Notes: a model not told the origin generated them from the letters alone. A stretch of 64,000 nt of DNA from Cenococcum geophilum 1.58 (GCA_001692895.1 KV748223.1:372001-436000); one strand, 5' to 3'. Positions 36,638 through 48,380 are shown, numbered from the stretch's first letter. Made by a program: numbers and translations.

Positions 36638-38461
36638 ATGACAACGGCAGACAACCTTGTAAAGGTCGAGGCGGCCAAGAAGATTTACAACTCTCAGCCT
36701 CTAGATCCCTCCAAGCAGCAAATTCGACTGCTATCGCTTTTCTCATCTTCCTCTGACGACCCACTTTCTGGGGAACTTCGAGTCATATCTTTGCAAGATG
36801 GTGAAAAGTACTCAGCGTTGTCATATGTCTGGGGAGACGAGAAATTTTGCCCCCAAATGCGCCTTAATGGTATCGACATGACCATCACAAGCAACTTGGC
36901 CATTGCATTGCGTCGTCTTCATAGCGAAGGCAAAGCCCGGAATATTTGGATCGATGCCGTATGCATCAACCAAACAGACTCGGCAGAAAAGAGCCACCAG
37001 GTGCAGATGATGAAGGATATCTATGCAAACGCTGACCTCACATTGATATGGCTGGGCGAGAATGCAGATGATAGCGACCTCGCCATGGATCTGGTGTCAA
37101 CCATCAGCGATGAAGATTTTCAACAGTACACCCCGGAAGATCCATCTTGGCTAGCCCTTGACCCGCTCTTCAAGAGAGATTGGTGGACTAGGATGTGGAT
37201 TGTCCAAGAAGCTATGCTTTCACCCCGCCCATTGGTTAGGTGTGGCGCAAAAGAGGTGGAACTTGAAAGATTTGTCGACCTGAAATACTTGCATGAGCAA
37301 CATAGGGAGACGGACATCGAGCGTTTCTCTACTCTACGACCTTTCAGCGATGTCCCGTACGGTGACTTGCTTTGGCGAAACTCAAAAGAATGGTTGAATG
37401 GAGCTTTGAGTTGGTGGATCGCCGGCACGAGAGGATTCAAGTGCAAGTACCTGAGGGATAGAATATACGCCCTATTGGGCCTGATTAGAGAGAGCAGTAA
37501 GGAAGAGATCGAAGTCGACTACGAGAAAAAGTCTGGTACTGATGAGTTCGTCAAATCCGATCGCGAGGTTGTGCTTGAGGCCAGCGTACTTCTCTTTAGA
37601 GAATCGGGCTTGCTGAATCTGCAGTTTGCGCAGGATGAGAAAAATGCTGCATTTCAGCTTCCTTCCTGGTGCCCGGATTGGACAACAAATACTTCTACGG
37701 CATTTGTGCCTCTGGTAGGCCTTGAATTCTGTGCATACACAGAAAAAAGTCGTTACAGAGGACCAGGTGTCGGGCGTTGGCGTCTCGAAGAGAAGAACCC
37801 GGTAGAATACAGCTTTTTTCATTTCTCACGCAGCCATGAAATCCTGGCTGTCCGCGGATTCATCGTCGATACTATTGATTTCGTCAACGAAACTATTGTC
37901 CCGGATTACCGAGATGATGCCAGCGAGCTGACTCTACCAAAGGAGTTTCGCGCTAGATTGACTCTTCAAGCATGCTGGCGGTGGGAAGAACATGTCATTT
38001 CACACAAGCAGCAGTCCTACGCGAACACTTGCGGTTACACGGAAGCGTTTTGGAGAACTGTTGTCGCAGACAGAAATTTCGCAGGAGATAATATTTCCGC
38101 CAGCTTCAAGTCTCACTTCGACGCTTGGATAGGTCGTCCATCTCTAGATTTTTCTTTATTGTCGGAAGCGGAAAGGTCGCGACATATTAACACCTACAGC
38201 TTTCCAGCAATCACTCGCTGTGCGAAGAGAGCGTTCGTTACGACCAAGAACGGATATTTCGGCCTGGCACCTCAAAAGGCACAGGTTGGGGACTGGGTGT
38301 GCATACTGCGTGGGGGAGCCGTTGCTTACGTTCTGCGACCAGGGGACCGCGAGGAAGGGTACTGCAGTTTTATTGGCGAAGCGTATGTTCATGGAATTAT
38401 GAACGGTGAATATCTTCAAAGCGCAAAGGCAGAGGATTTTTTGGAGTTCTGGATCAAATGA
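36638..38461 (+). CDS. HET-domain (heterokaryon incompatibility) protein, 607 residues, intact
   Basis: Single open frame without introns, ATG in the context GCCATGACA, stop TGA at 38459-38461. The HET domain spans about residues 58-210, with its usual marks: YSALSYVWG (58-66), IWIDAVCINQ (103-112), the following QMMKDIYANA (123-132) and WTRMWIVQEA (183-192). The C-terminal tail from residue 539 (GYFGLAPQKAQVGDW, then a segment like IGEAYVHGIMNGE) is typical of longer fungal HET proteins. HET proteins act in non-self recognition and can trigger death of fused cells; the partner recognised here cannot be told from sequence. I see no NACHT, WD or ankyrin part. Codon use and CA/TG content are normal, so it has escaped RIP although both neighbours are heavily mutated. 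It lies 1.36 kb downstream of the DUF3435 remnant, on the same strand. Confidence 0.95.
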   Translation: MTTADNLVKVEAAKKIYNSQPLDPSKQQIRLLSLFSSSSDDPLSGELRVISLQDGEKYSALSYVWGDEKFCPQMRLNGIDMTITSNLAIALRRLHSEGKARNIWIDAVCINQTDSAEKSHQVQMMKDIYANADLTLIWLGENADDSDLAMDLVSTISDEDFQQYTPEDPSWLALDPLFKRDWWTRMWIVQEAMLSPRPLVRCGAKEVELERFVDLKYLHEQHRETDIERFSTLRPFSDVPYGDLLWRNSKEWLNGALSWWIAGTRGFKCKYLRDRIYALLGLIRESSKEEIEVDYEKKSGTDEFVKSDREVVLEASVLLFRESGLLNLQFAQDEKNAAFQLPSWCPDWTTNTSTAFVPLVGLEFCAYTEKSRYRGPGVGRWRLEEKNPVEYSFFHFSRSHEILAVRGFIVDTIDFVNETIVPDYRDDASELTLPKEFRARLTLQACWRWEEHVISHKQQSYANTCGYTEAFWRTVVADRNFAGDNISASFKSHFDAWIGRPSLDFSLLSEAERSRHINTYSFPAITRCAKRAFVTTKNGYFGLAPQKAQVGDWVCILRGGAVAYVLRPGDREEGYCSFIGEAYVHGIMNGEYLQSAKAEDFLEFWIK

Positions 38462-38848
38462 GTGGGTCTCAATGATGTTGAAATAATTTTCATAGCTCTA
38501 TCCGTCAAACCGGCATCACGTTCAAACTACTACTGCCTTTCGACGCCGCTCCGCATGCTTAGATAGCCAGTGGATGGCCAGTGCTCGGACACCTTGCTGA
38601 AAATAGTGGACAATGCGGATGACTATTGAACCTCGTCGGCTCCGGTGTCCCTTCATCGTCCTTGTTGATGGGACCATATTTCCTTAATTTCTTCAATTAC
38701 GATTAGCCATACCACAAGCTGTGGAACGGCTAGTCGTGGCCGCCGTCTGCGACCGGCTGGGAAGCTCGGCGGAGACTTCAATAATAGCGCTCCCACGGTG
38801 GCGTCTTGGGACAATAATCTTCGGACTCGGTAAGACAAGCTGACGTTT
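38462..38848. other. HET 3' flank, no gene seen
   Basis: RIP-free. A bulged inverted repeat (GTCCCTTCATC and GATGGGAC, about 38646-38673) is the only structure noticed. It probably includes the 3' untranslated region of the HET gene. Confidence 0.5.
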
Positions 38849-38849
38849 C

Positions 38850-39110
38850 TATTTCTGCTCCTGCCCCTCCTCCCGCTGGCGTTTTCCATTTCTACTCTTG
38901 CTGACTTCCGTTTCTACTTCCGCTTCTGCTGACGCTTCTGCTGATGCTTCCACTTCTCTTTCCACTCCTGCCACCGTCCTGCTTCCGCTCCTGATCCCGA
39001 TTCTCTTGACGCTTTGCATTCTACTCCTGCTTCTGCTCTTGCTCCCGCTTGCGCCCCTGCTTCTGCTCCTGCTCCTGCTCCTGCTCCTGTTCTTCTGCTC
39101 CTCAACATAG
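38850..39110. repeat. Pyrimidine-rich low-complexity tract (CTTCTGCTC / CTCCTG units)
   Basis: Degenerate 6- and 9-base units such as TTCTGCTCC and CTCCTG run for about 260 bp on the plus strand. Read on the minus strand it gives an Arg-Ser-rich open frame (RSRSRSRSR), an expected product of such repeats and not evidence for a gene. The best-preserved units are at about 39060-39100 (CTCCTG repeated). Confidence 0.8.
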
Positions 39111-39144
39111 GTGGGTGTCATGGGGCATAGCCCTCTATTATGCT

Positions 39145-39168
39145 TAGGCGGCGGCCTACGGCCGCCTA
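39145..39168. repeat. GC-rich inverted repeat
   Basis: Arms GGCGGCC and GGCCGCC around TAC, with outer bases TAG and CTA also pairing across a small bulge. Confidence 0.7.
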
Positions 39169-39214
39169 GCCTGCGCTTCTGTATTTGTTCTTATGTCGCT
39201 CGCAGGATTAGGTG

Positions 39215-39235
39215 GTTGCCCGGGTGACGGGCAAC
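39215..39235. repeat. GC-rich inverted repeat with 8-bp arms
   Basis: Arms GTTGCCCG and CGGGCAAC around GGTGA, perfect pairing. Confidence 0.75.
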
Positions 39236-39314
39236 GCTGTCAACTATTTACACTCACACTGTTGTCAATTCTTTTCTCTCCAGAGAGTTCTTCGTGTATT
39301 TAGGGCAATCGAGT

Positions 39315-39479
39315 TGTTGGAAAACAAGCCCGCAACGATATCACGTGATGAGACTTGTGGGAGAAAGCTCTTGGCAGGAATCTGACCAATCAGACAACTT
39401 CGACCGGCGGTCGAAGTTCCTTAAAATCTCTTCAACCACCTATATAGAAAATAAGCAATACACAGAGTTTTTAGCTACA
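39315..39479 (+). repeat. 5' LTR of Copia-0 (165 bp), not RIP-mutated
   Basis: Begins TGTTGGAAAACAAG and ends GCTACA. It contains a TATA-like TATATAGAAAATAAG (about 39441) and a tandem pair of palindromes (39381-39418). CA and TG dinucleotides are preserved. No partner LTR is in the window, so the left edge rests on the TGTTGG start and the right edge on CTACA plus the primer-like region. Confidence 0.75.
39381..39418. promoter_or_regulatory. Two adjacent palindromes with a CCAAT box in the Copia-0 LTR
   Basis: TCTGACCAATCAGA (39381-39394) pairs TCTGA with TCAGA and contains CCAAT, a known fungal activator site. It is followed by a 23-bp palindrome (39396-39418) with arms AACTTCGACC and GGTCGAAGTT around GGC. 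RIP-altered copies of the pair occur in Copia-B, Gypsy-3 and Gypsy-4. A regulatory role is inferred from the position upstream of the TATA box. Confidence 0.55.
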
Positions 39480-41138
39480 TAACCTTAATTTAATAGGTTA
39501 TAAGCCTGGGTTCGCGCCTAATAAGCTAAATCTAATTACTTTATTATTGTTACGATAATTGCTGTCGCAATATTACTATACGGGCGTTAACAGAAGTCGG
39601 TGAACGTTTACCAACTTATAACGCCAAAAACCTACAATAAGTAGCTACGTAGCTGCTGACGGACTCTACGCTAAATGCATAAGAGGATCCTACTAAGGAT
39701 GAGCCTAATATAGTCTATAACCAAATAGCGGCACTAGAGGCTTAGGAGGACCTCTTATTTAGTAGATAACCTTACTATTATTATTATAGAACGATAGAGT
39801 TTTAAGAATAAAGCTTTATAATATCCGCATTAGTAGGGAATTAAAAAAAGCTTATTAGAACTGCCTACACCAGCTAAGGAATATATTAAGTTAAAAAACC
39901 TATACTCCCTATAAAGGAAACTAATCTAACAATATTGTTTCTAATAAGGCCTATAGACTGCCTACTACAAACTACCTATAATTAAAGCCCCGCTAATATA
40001 AGCGATGAACGTACCGCCCAAGCCTCTATTTAAAAGCTTATTAAATGGGAAAACTAGCCAATGTTTAGTATTAACGTATAAAACTACCTCCGATCTAGGA
40101 ATATCGAGTAGGTCCTTAATAATCCACCACGGCCTCTTCCTATACTTAAGTCGATTAAGGAGAAATAGGCGGATTTAGGCTTTACTAGTAAATAGCCAAA
40201 AATTAAACTAGCTAAGCTAGTAAAGGAATAGGAGAAACACGAGGAACAGCTAGCCTATATAGCCGGTTTTATTAACTAGAGCGTTAGTAATATCTATAAG
40301 CCGTTTATATTAAACACCGGACGGGCACTTAAAAAATAGAAGGCCTTAAAAGAACGTTTTAAGGATTTTAATCTAGCAGCTGTTATTAATATTATGGCTA
40401 CCCTCTTTACTAAACGTGTATAAGACTTTAAGAACGTAGAGGAGTTTATCTCCTATATTATATTAAACCTTAATCGTCTTATTAAAATAAACTAACCTAT
40501 TAACTATAAACTTTTTACCTAAGCAGCCCTTCTACACGGGGTTAACTTTACTAAATACACTTAGTTTAAAACAATAAAATAAACAAATTAAATATAGGAA
40601 AACACTAACCTATAAGCTTTAGGCAAGGAACTTATTGTTTTTAACAGCAAACTTAATTAAGAAGTCTCTATACTAATAGCACTAGTTGGGATATGTAAGC
40701 ACCCTAACTATATAAGATTTAATAGAACTACGCACTACAAAGAAGACTATTAGGAGAGGAAGCTAGATAACGCTCTAAAGGAAATTGGCAATAAAATCCG
40801 CGTAAGGAAGAGGCCTAGGACTTAAGCGTCTATTTAGCTTAATGAATATTCTAGTTAAGCTAAGCTTAACGCAAATCTATAACAAGAGCTTGTAGCAGCA
40901 GTAGTACAAGCTTAACTAAGTAGGTACGACTTTATCCTTAATACCGCCGCTACTGTCTACTACTACAAAGATCGCGAACTTTTTTTTAACTACGTTAATA
41001 ACGACACCTTATTAGGGACAGTTGGTCCCTATAGGGCTTATTTAGTAGGTAAAGGGTCCGTCTTTATATAAACCGCACTACCTAATAGAAGCTATAGAAG
41101 CACGCTTACTATATATAATGTTTTTTATATACTATATT

Positions 41139-41348
41139 TGTAACGGTTTGTATAAATACTTCTAAACCAAAGCTTATAGAATGCTATCTTATAAAGATAC
41201 TAAGCTAAAGAGAAGGAAAAGGGGTTGCTAGGACCAATATAAACAAATATATAAAGTAAGCCGCTAAGGCGCTAGCTTTAGGCGGGCCAATTATAGGTCA
41301 GCAGAATATAGCAGAATTTGGTAGGTAATGTACAATAGCGCCATTACA
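41139..41348 (-). repeat. 3' LTR of Gypsy-3
   Basis: 210 bp, matching 59641-59850. It contains the 17-bp module GCCGCTAAGGCGCTAGC (41260-41276) and is bounded inside by a purine-rich tract on the minus strand (about 41349-41370). Confidence 0.88.
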
Positions 41349-41565
41349 TCACCTCCCTCTTTAAAAGAAATCCTGCCCTTAGGCTTAGTTAAAAATAGGG
41401 TAGTACTAGGCTTATAAATATAGGATTATAAAATATAAGATAAGAAGATAAAGGGGATATAAGTACGTCCAGACTAAGTATAAAGGGTAATTATAGGCTA
41501 AGTGGAAGCATTAGGCTAGAAAAAATAGCCGCTAAAAGTCTTAGCATAGATTTAACTAATTAGAC

Positions 41566-41588
41566 AACTTTAACCGGTGGTTAAAGTT
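41566..41588. repeat. 23-bp palindrome module, RIP-altered copy in Gypsy-3
   Basis: Arms AACTTTAACC and GGTTAAAGTT around GGT. Same orientation as 39396-39418, with shared flank TTAGACAACTT. Confidence 0.8.
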
Positions 41589-43426
41589 CCTAAATATCTA
41601 AAATTTTACAGTACTAGCAGAAAACGGCAGAATATAGCAGAATTTAGCAGATAGCTATATTAGGGCTTTAGGGCGTTTTTATCCCTATATTCTTCCGGTA
41701 ACTTATTATCTTTATTATACTAGCATTCCATTTATTTGTCTAGGTACTTTAGGGGTCTAGGTGTATTTGGGTATTAGTTATAAAATTCTTTAAGCTTCTA
41801 GGGGCAGCCTATAAAGTTCTATATAGGGTATTAGGTTAGGTTAGAATTATAGCCCTTCTATTAAATACGGTATTTTAGCGTTCCCTATACTATCTTATAG
41901 GCTAGTATTTTATTAACCTCCTATTTATTATTACCGTTTACTTAAACTAGTAGGGGAGGCTCGTTCTTTTATCTAGGCAATAGGTTATTTATAGCTTTCT
42001 ATAACTTATCTAGTAAGAAGATAGGGTAAACCCTAATTAAATTTAGGAGCTTTATTTTATACAAGTTACCTATCTTCTTAAGAACCTTATACAGTCCTGC
42101 TATCTAGTAGTCCAGCTTATAGCTAGGTTATTCGGTTTTCCAATTCTTTATTATAACCTAAACCCTATTACTAGGGGCAAAATCGGGCTCTTAATAGTAT
42201 TTATTTACCTACTATTCTATTAACCTCTAAGCTTTTTCTAAGTTCTTATAGGCTACTATCTAGGCTTCCTCTAATCATTTAGCGTACTATTAGGCCTTAG
42301 TATAGAATAGCTTCTTTTATATAGTCTAGGGTTCTTCTAGCCTTTTCTAGTTAAAGCTTATATAGGGTAAATATCCCATTTCTAGCTAAATTAAGGCAAA
42401 CCCTATAAAGTTATAGGGTAAGGTTACTTGCGCGTAGTCTATTAAGAGTAGTAGTTTAGACCAGTTATCTTAGAAATAATTAATAAAGGACCTAAGCCTC
42501 TAATCTAGGTACTAATTTATAATCTCTATCTAATCGTCTATCTAGGGGTAATAAGTTATAGAAAGCTTTAGCTTAATGCCTAAGATCTAGGTAAACTTAT
42601 TCCAAAAGGCCAATATAAACTATGGCCTATAATTAGATATAATAGTATCTAGTAATCTATAAATTTGGTAGACGTAATAGATATATAGCTAGGCTACCTC
42701 TTTAGCATTAATGTTTTTATAATAGGGAATTAAAAATAGGCATTTATTAAAGCGGTTAACTATAACTATAACTATATCGTATCCATTACGGTCTCTAGGT
42801 AGTTCGTAAAAGTCTATAAAGATATACTGCTAAGGGCGCTCTAGTATTAGGAGTAGCTTAAGTAGTCCTAGGGTCTTATCCTATAGGATTATAGCTCTCC
42901 GGCAGTCTTCGCAGTTCTATATATATTAATTAATATCTATAACTATTCTTAGCCAGTAGTAGTAGTAGTTAATAATTTTACGGGTCTTATTCTTACTAGG
43001 GTATACTATAAAAACTTAGCAATAAGCTTCGCGAATTAGTTTAGTCTATAAATTATTAATATTAGGGACTATAAGCCCCTCCTAATATAGAAGTAATCCT
43101 TCCTCCATTTTAAAATCGGGGTCTCCTTTTACAGCTTATTCGCGGAGGGCCCTTAGGGCATTAACTATACGGTTTATAATTAAGAGGCGGTTAATTAGCC
43201 CTATTAGCTAATCTAACAACTTCTTTATTAGTGCTAGCTTATTTTACTAGAAGTCTAGCTTCTTAAGAATCTATAGGTTAAGGCACTAGCCTTAGAGTTT
43301 TACTTACTAGAACGATATATAATTATAAAAAAAAATTAGAAGAGTATTTTAGCCCACTAGGCTTATTATTTAGTAAGTTGCTTTATAGTTATAAAGTACT
43401 CTAGGGCTTTATAATCTATATATATC

Positions 43427-43608
43427 TGTCAGAATATTTACGTATAGCGCTAGGCCACGACAAGCGAAGCGAAGCGAAGCGAAGGGGCCTTAAGCCCCTT
43501 TCCCTCGCACAGCTTTAAGAATTAATTAACTATCATCGTATTAACTAGCAAAGACTATTTAACTACAATTCCGGCCTATTATAATAGGTATCCCTAGTAA
43601 TACTAATA
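43427..43608 (+). repeat. 5' LTR of Copia-2 (182 bp)
   Basis: Begins TGTCAGAATATTTACG. It holds GCGAA repeats (about 43463-43483) and a hairpin with arms AAGGGGC and GCCCCTT around CTTAA (43482-43500). Confidence 0.92.
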
Positions 43609-46600
43609 CTAATTAGTGGTTGTTAATTATTAACCACAGAATAGCAAGGAATCTATCTAGAAGAGGCTAAACTATAAATATCGGGATCGCATCCCTACCC
43701 CTTTATAGGAATGTGTTGAGGTAATTGACGAAGTAACTTTAAAGGCTCCTAGAGGAAGCTAGTATATACCTTTAGCAAGTGTTAAAGAAGCTACGTAAGA
43801 TTTCTAAGGACTTATATAGAATTAGCGAGCTAAGAACCTCTCCCTCCGTTTAATCCTCTAAGTTGCGTCTATTACGCAGAACAACAACGTTTATAAGGAC
43901 TTAAGTAGAATTAGTAAGCTAAGAACCTCTCCCTCTACTAACGCTTTAAGTCTCTATTAAGAACGTTATTATAATAACCTTAACTTTACCTCTAACCCAC
44001 CTATAAACCCAACCTTATATTACTTTTAACTACATTAACCCCTTTTAAACCAGTTAATTAATATATTATTATGAGACAAATACGCCTATAATAAAGAGAA
44101 ATGGGGAGAATTATTTAATTCTATAAATAAAGCTAACCTTAATATAGAAATAGTAAATGGATATATTATATACTATATCTAGTACTACCAAGATAAGAAG
44201 TTTAAGGACCGAATCCTATAGGAATACTTTTAAGAAGATTTTAAAGGATAAATAAAGGATATCTTTAATCTTAGTTATAAGAATTTAGTCTAAATATTAC
44301 GGAATTACTTATAAGCGTATAGATGCTATATAGGCAAAGATAAGAGAACCCTCCCTATAAACTTACAAATTACTATTAAGGAAGAAGAATATTATAAATA
44401 AACTAAAGAAGAAATTAATTAGCAGCTTAGAGAAGGCGGTAAATTTTATTTATAGTAGAATCTTATAAATTATAAGTCGCAAGCACTAAGATTAGTAGGA
44501 GTATTAATACCCCGGACTACTCTAGAGACACCTTAAGCTACCTTAGCTATACTAGTAGCAGTAGAGCAGCATTAATAAGATATCCCATAAGATTAACATA
44601 CTTACCTTCCTCTACCGCCATTACAGCCAAATATACCTATGTTATAGAACTTACCTATACTATATAACCCACCCGCATTAATAAACTAGTTTAAATTGCT
44701 ATTACCGTTATAAATGCCCGCAATTATAATAAGGATATTACCTATATAACTATATAATAAATAAGCTTAACTACCTTACTAGTACTACCCTAAATGGAAT
44801 ATATAGAACTAATAATAACCTTAGACTACTTTAACTAAGCTACTTATAGACTTAATAAAGTTTTATATTAACGATACTAAGAAGTATAGAGGAGAAGTAT
44901 ATAATATTCTTAATACTAAGCTATAAGTATTCTATAATCGTTATATTATAGTTAGAGTGCTAAAGAAATAATATTATATAGCATTTTTAATTATGCTTAA
45001 GGATCGGGTAAGCGATTTTTACTATAATAAGATTATAGGAAGATCGTATAACTTTATTATAATAGTATAAATAGTAAAGATATACTTTAAGACTAAGGAA
45101 AACCGCTAGCTGTATATATTAGAATGGAGAGAAACTATATATTAGCAAATTATTAACGCCAACTTAGAAAAATTATAACTTAAGTATCTGTAAATGCTCT
45201 TTAATAAACTCTAAAAGATCTAATATAGATTATTAGAAGAATACTAAAGAGAATATAGTCTTTGGGATTAAGTTATTAGTGCCTATAGAGGTGTTAATAA
45301 GTATAGTCTTATATTATATAACCCGGCCACTATATTTAAGGGTATATATGCTTAGTTGCGATTAATAGTAGGAATAGTAGTACGTGCCTAAGAAATATAA
45401 CAATACTATACGCAAACTGCCCCCTAGAAGTAAGATAATTAAAGTAATACTAAGCAGTATAACTAGAATTAGACTAATTATACGTATAGAGGACCCTAAA
45501 GAGGCTCCTAGCGTAAATCACGTCCATATAAAGGAGGATACTAAAGTAGAGGAAACTACTATAGCGGATATTACAACCACTACCCACCCTATTAGAAGTA
45601 ATGCTATATCTATAATAAGCCTAGATACTAGTTAAGTAAGTATATAGCAGAAGACAGATAATAAGTATATACTAAGTATTAATAATATACCTAATATGTA
45701 GGAGAGTAGGAAGTTATATTGGCCCAGTATTACGGCTTTTTTGCTATATAGGAAGGAGTAAAAGATCTTTTAGATAATAATGTAGGAGAAGTAAACCATA
45801 TAATAATAAGTATGGAGATTAAGGAGGAATATAGTACGTATTTTACGGAGTTTAGAGAAGTTAATAGTACCTAAACTATAGCTATTTTAAACAACCAGTT
45901 TACCTAACACACGGTTACTGGCAAAGATATCTTTAAGGCACCACCACTATAGTTGCCAAAGACCTTAGTATTTACGTTTAAGGACCGATATTCGTTAGAG
46001 GTCTTTTAGGGTATTATACTAGATAGCGAAGCTATAGGTATATTAACTACTGGCTAACCTTAATTTTAGGCATTATAAAAGCTTAATACTAGTGTCTAAC
46101 TTAATACTACCACAGCTAGAGCTTACAAGATTAGATTTAGTAAAGGCACTATATTATCCTAAGGTACTATCTAAGTTCCTACCCTACTAGGCATTATTAC
46201 CTTCTATATTATTCTAGTAAATATACTATTCTTATTTTATATCTAAGATATAAATAAAATAGGTGTTAAGCTAAATAATCTTCAAAATATTCTAATCTAA
46301 GGTAATAAAATTGTCCTAGTTATACGAAAATGGGGCTATCTATAGATGTTGCTCCACTAACTAGAACACAGTATTGCCTAAAGTTACTTAACTAAAGCTA
46401 AATTATGTTAATTGCATAAACGCTTTAGTTATCTATTAGTTTAATAACTAACTAAAGTTCTTTAATAAGCTAGACATAAAATAAATTCTAAGGCTATTAA
46501 ATACCTTATAAAATACTGTTACTATTACCAGATATATATAAAATCGCCTAGCAGATTTAAGTTTACCTTAAGAGATAACTACAAATTTAATTATAAAGTT

Positions 46601-48380
46601 ATTATTAATATTATATACTTAGATGGCAAGCTAGTTCTATAAGTAGTAGACTCTTTAATATTATTCTAAGCTGCTAAGTTCTTAAGGGATATATCTATAA
46701 AGAATGCTTGGGATACACTATAAATATACTAGATTAATACTTACCAAGGACTACTGGATTACTTGGTTTATAATATAAAAAGGAACTTCTTATTAACTAA
46801 ATTTAGATAATATACTAAGTTAATAGCAATTAAGATTAAGGAAGTTCCTATAGAAGCCCATAACAGTATAAAAAAGGTTAAGAGATATTATACTTTATTA
46901 TAACGAGCTTATAAAATTATCTAAGAAAAGCTTACGGATAAATAGGTTAACAAAGAAATAAGTTTATAGATGGCTATAAAGGCTATTAACAATTCAGCTA
47001 GACCAAATAGAATTATTCCCACTCTTTTAGTCTTTAGGGTATATCTATAAATGACTAAAATAGATACTCTATTACTATCCGTTACTAAAAGAGCTAAAGC
47101 AATCCGTACAGCTACTAAGGAAGTTCGTCGTCTCTAAGCAGAGCGCTAGGTTAAAGATACGCTTACTATAAAAAACGGCCTAAATACTATATCTACGCTA
47201 AGTTTACTAATTCTCTTAAAAGTATATATATGGCGTAAAAAGGACAATTAGAACGGACCGTATAAACTATTAGCAATTAACAGCGAAATATATATAATTA
47301 ATATGCCGCATAAACTAACTAACTTCTAATTAACTATTATTAAACCATACTATATAAAAGAGAAGATACTAAATATTCTAGAATAGGAGGACTAAGTTAA
47401 CCAATCTAATAAGGAAAAAGAACTAAATAAGGAAACCGAACCAGTTAACCCAGAACCAATTATACGACATAGTTAAGGATAACTAAAGGGATTACGTAAC
47501 AAAGACGTATCTAATAAAGAAATTATTACCTATTAAAGCACCTACTATTATTTTGCTAATAAAGATAACTTTAACTAAGCCTTCCTTACTACTATTAAGG
47601 AGACTAATACCTAAATAACCCTAATAGCTTTTATAACGAGCAAGGAGTAAGCTAATATAGTACTTACATTAAAGCTACAGAAAGAGAGTAAAATTATTAC
47701 TCCTAAAGCACTATTTAAAGCTTTAATAAAATAGGAAGTTAATAGCTTAACTAGACAAGGAGTTTTTAACTTTATTTAATGGGATCCTATTAAGCATACT
47801 AGTGTTAGGATTTTTAACTTAAGAATTATTTATAAAGTTAAGGGTAAAGCTACGGATACCCTATATAAAAAATCTAGACTCGTTATTTAAGCGTATAACA
47901 ACAACGGAAAGGAAATAATTTTTATACAATCCCTAACTATCTAGAGAGCCAGTTAACAAGTTATTACGGCACTAGCGCTATCTTTATTTTAACTTCTAGA
48001 TAAGAAGATCTAGATATAGCTATATAATATTACTTAAGCTTATACCCAATTAATAACTTTTATTTAATAACTAATTCTTATAAATTTTCTAAAGGAAATT
48101 ATCTATATATATCTACTAAATACCATTATAGTTGTTCTAAAGCTATTATATAAGATTCCTAAAGCTAAAACCTATTAGTAGGCTATATATTATAAGCATT
48201 ATAAGGAAAAGTTATTTATAATTATATTTACCTATAACCCTTACTTCCTAATTATAACTAAGGAGGTATTTAGCCTTATAGAAATATAAACTAATAATAC
48301 ACTTATCTTAGCATTAGAAGAATTCTTAGTCTTAAAGGATAATAAGCTTAGCAAAGCTAAGTTCCTTATAAAGCCTAAAG

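Noticed and set aside
38849-39121. Minus-strand open frame of 90 codons rich in Arg-Ser, resembling an SR protein tail
   Set aside because: It lies wholly in the CTTCTG/CTCCTG low-complexity tract, and several frames on both strands are open there for the same reason. No folded domain accompanies it.
39294-39482. Plus-strand open frame of 62 codons
   Set aside because: It coincides with the Copia-0 LTR, which is non-coding.
35165-39485. tRNA or rRNA genes in the GC-normal island
   Set aside because: I found no cloverleaf with A and B boxes and no rRNA-like stretch by eye. A covariance-model scan was not possible.
43463-43483. GCGAA pentamer array considered as a CRISPR-like or centromeric repeat
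   Set aside because: Only four or five units, inside each 182-bp Copia LTR; no spacers and no wider array.
45384-45635. Plus-strand open frame of 83 codons within Copia-2
   Set aside because: It is out of frame with the gag reading that surrounds it and has no known domain; an accidental open stretch.
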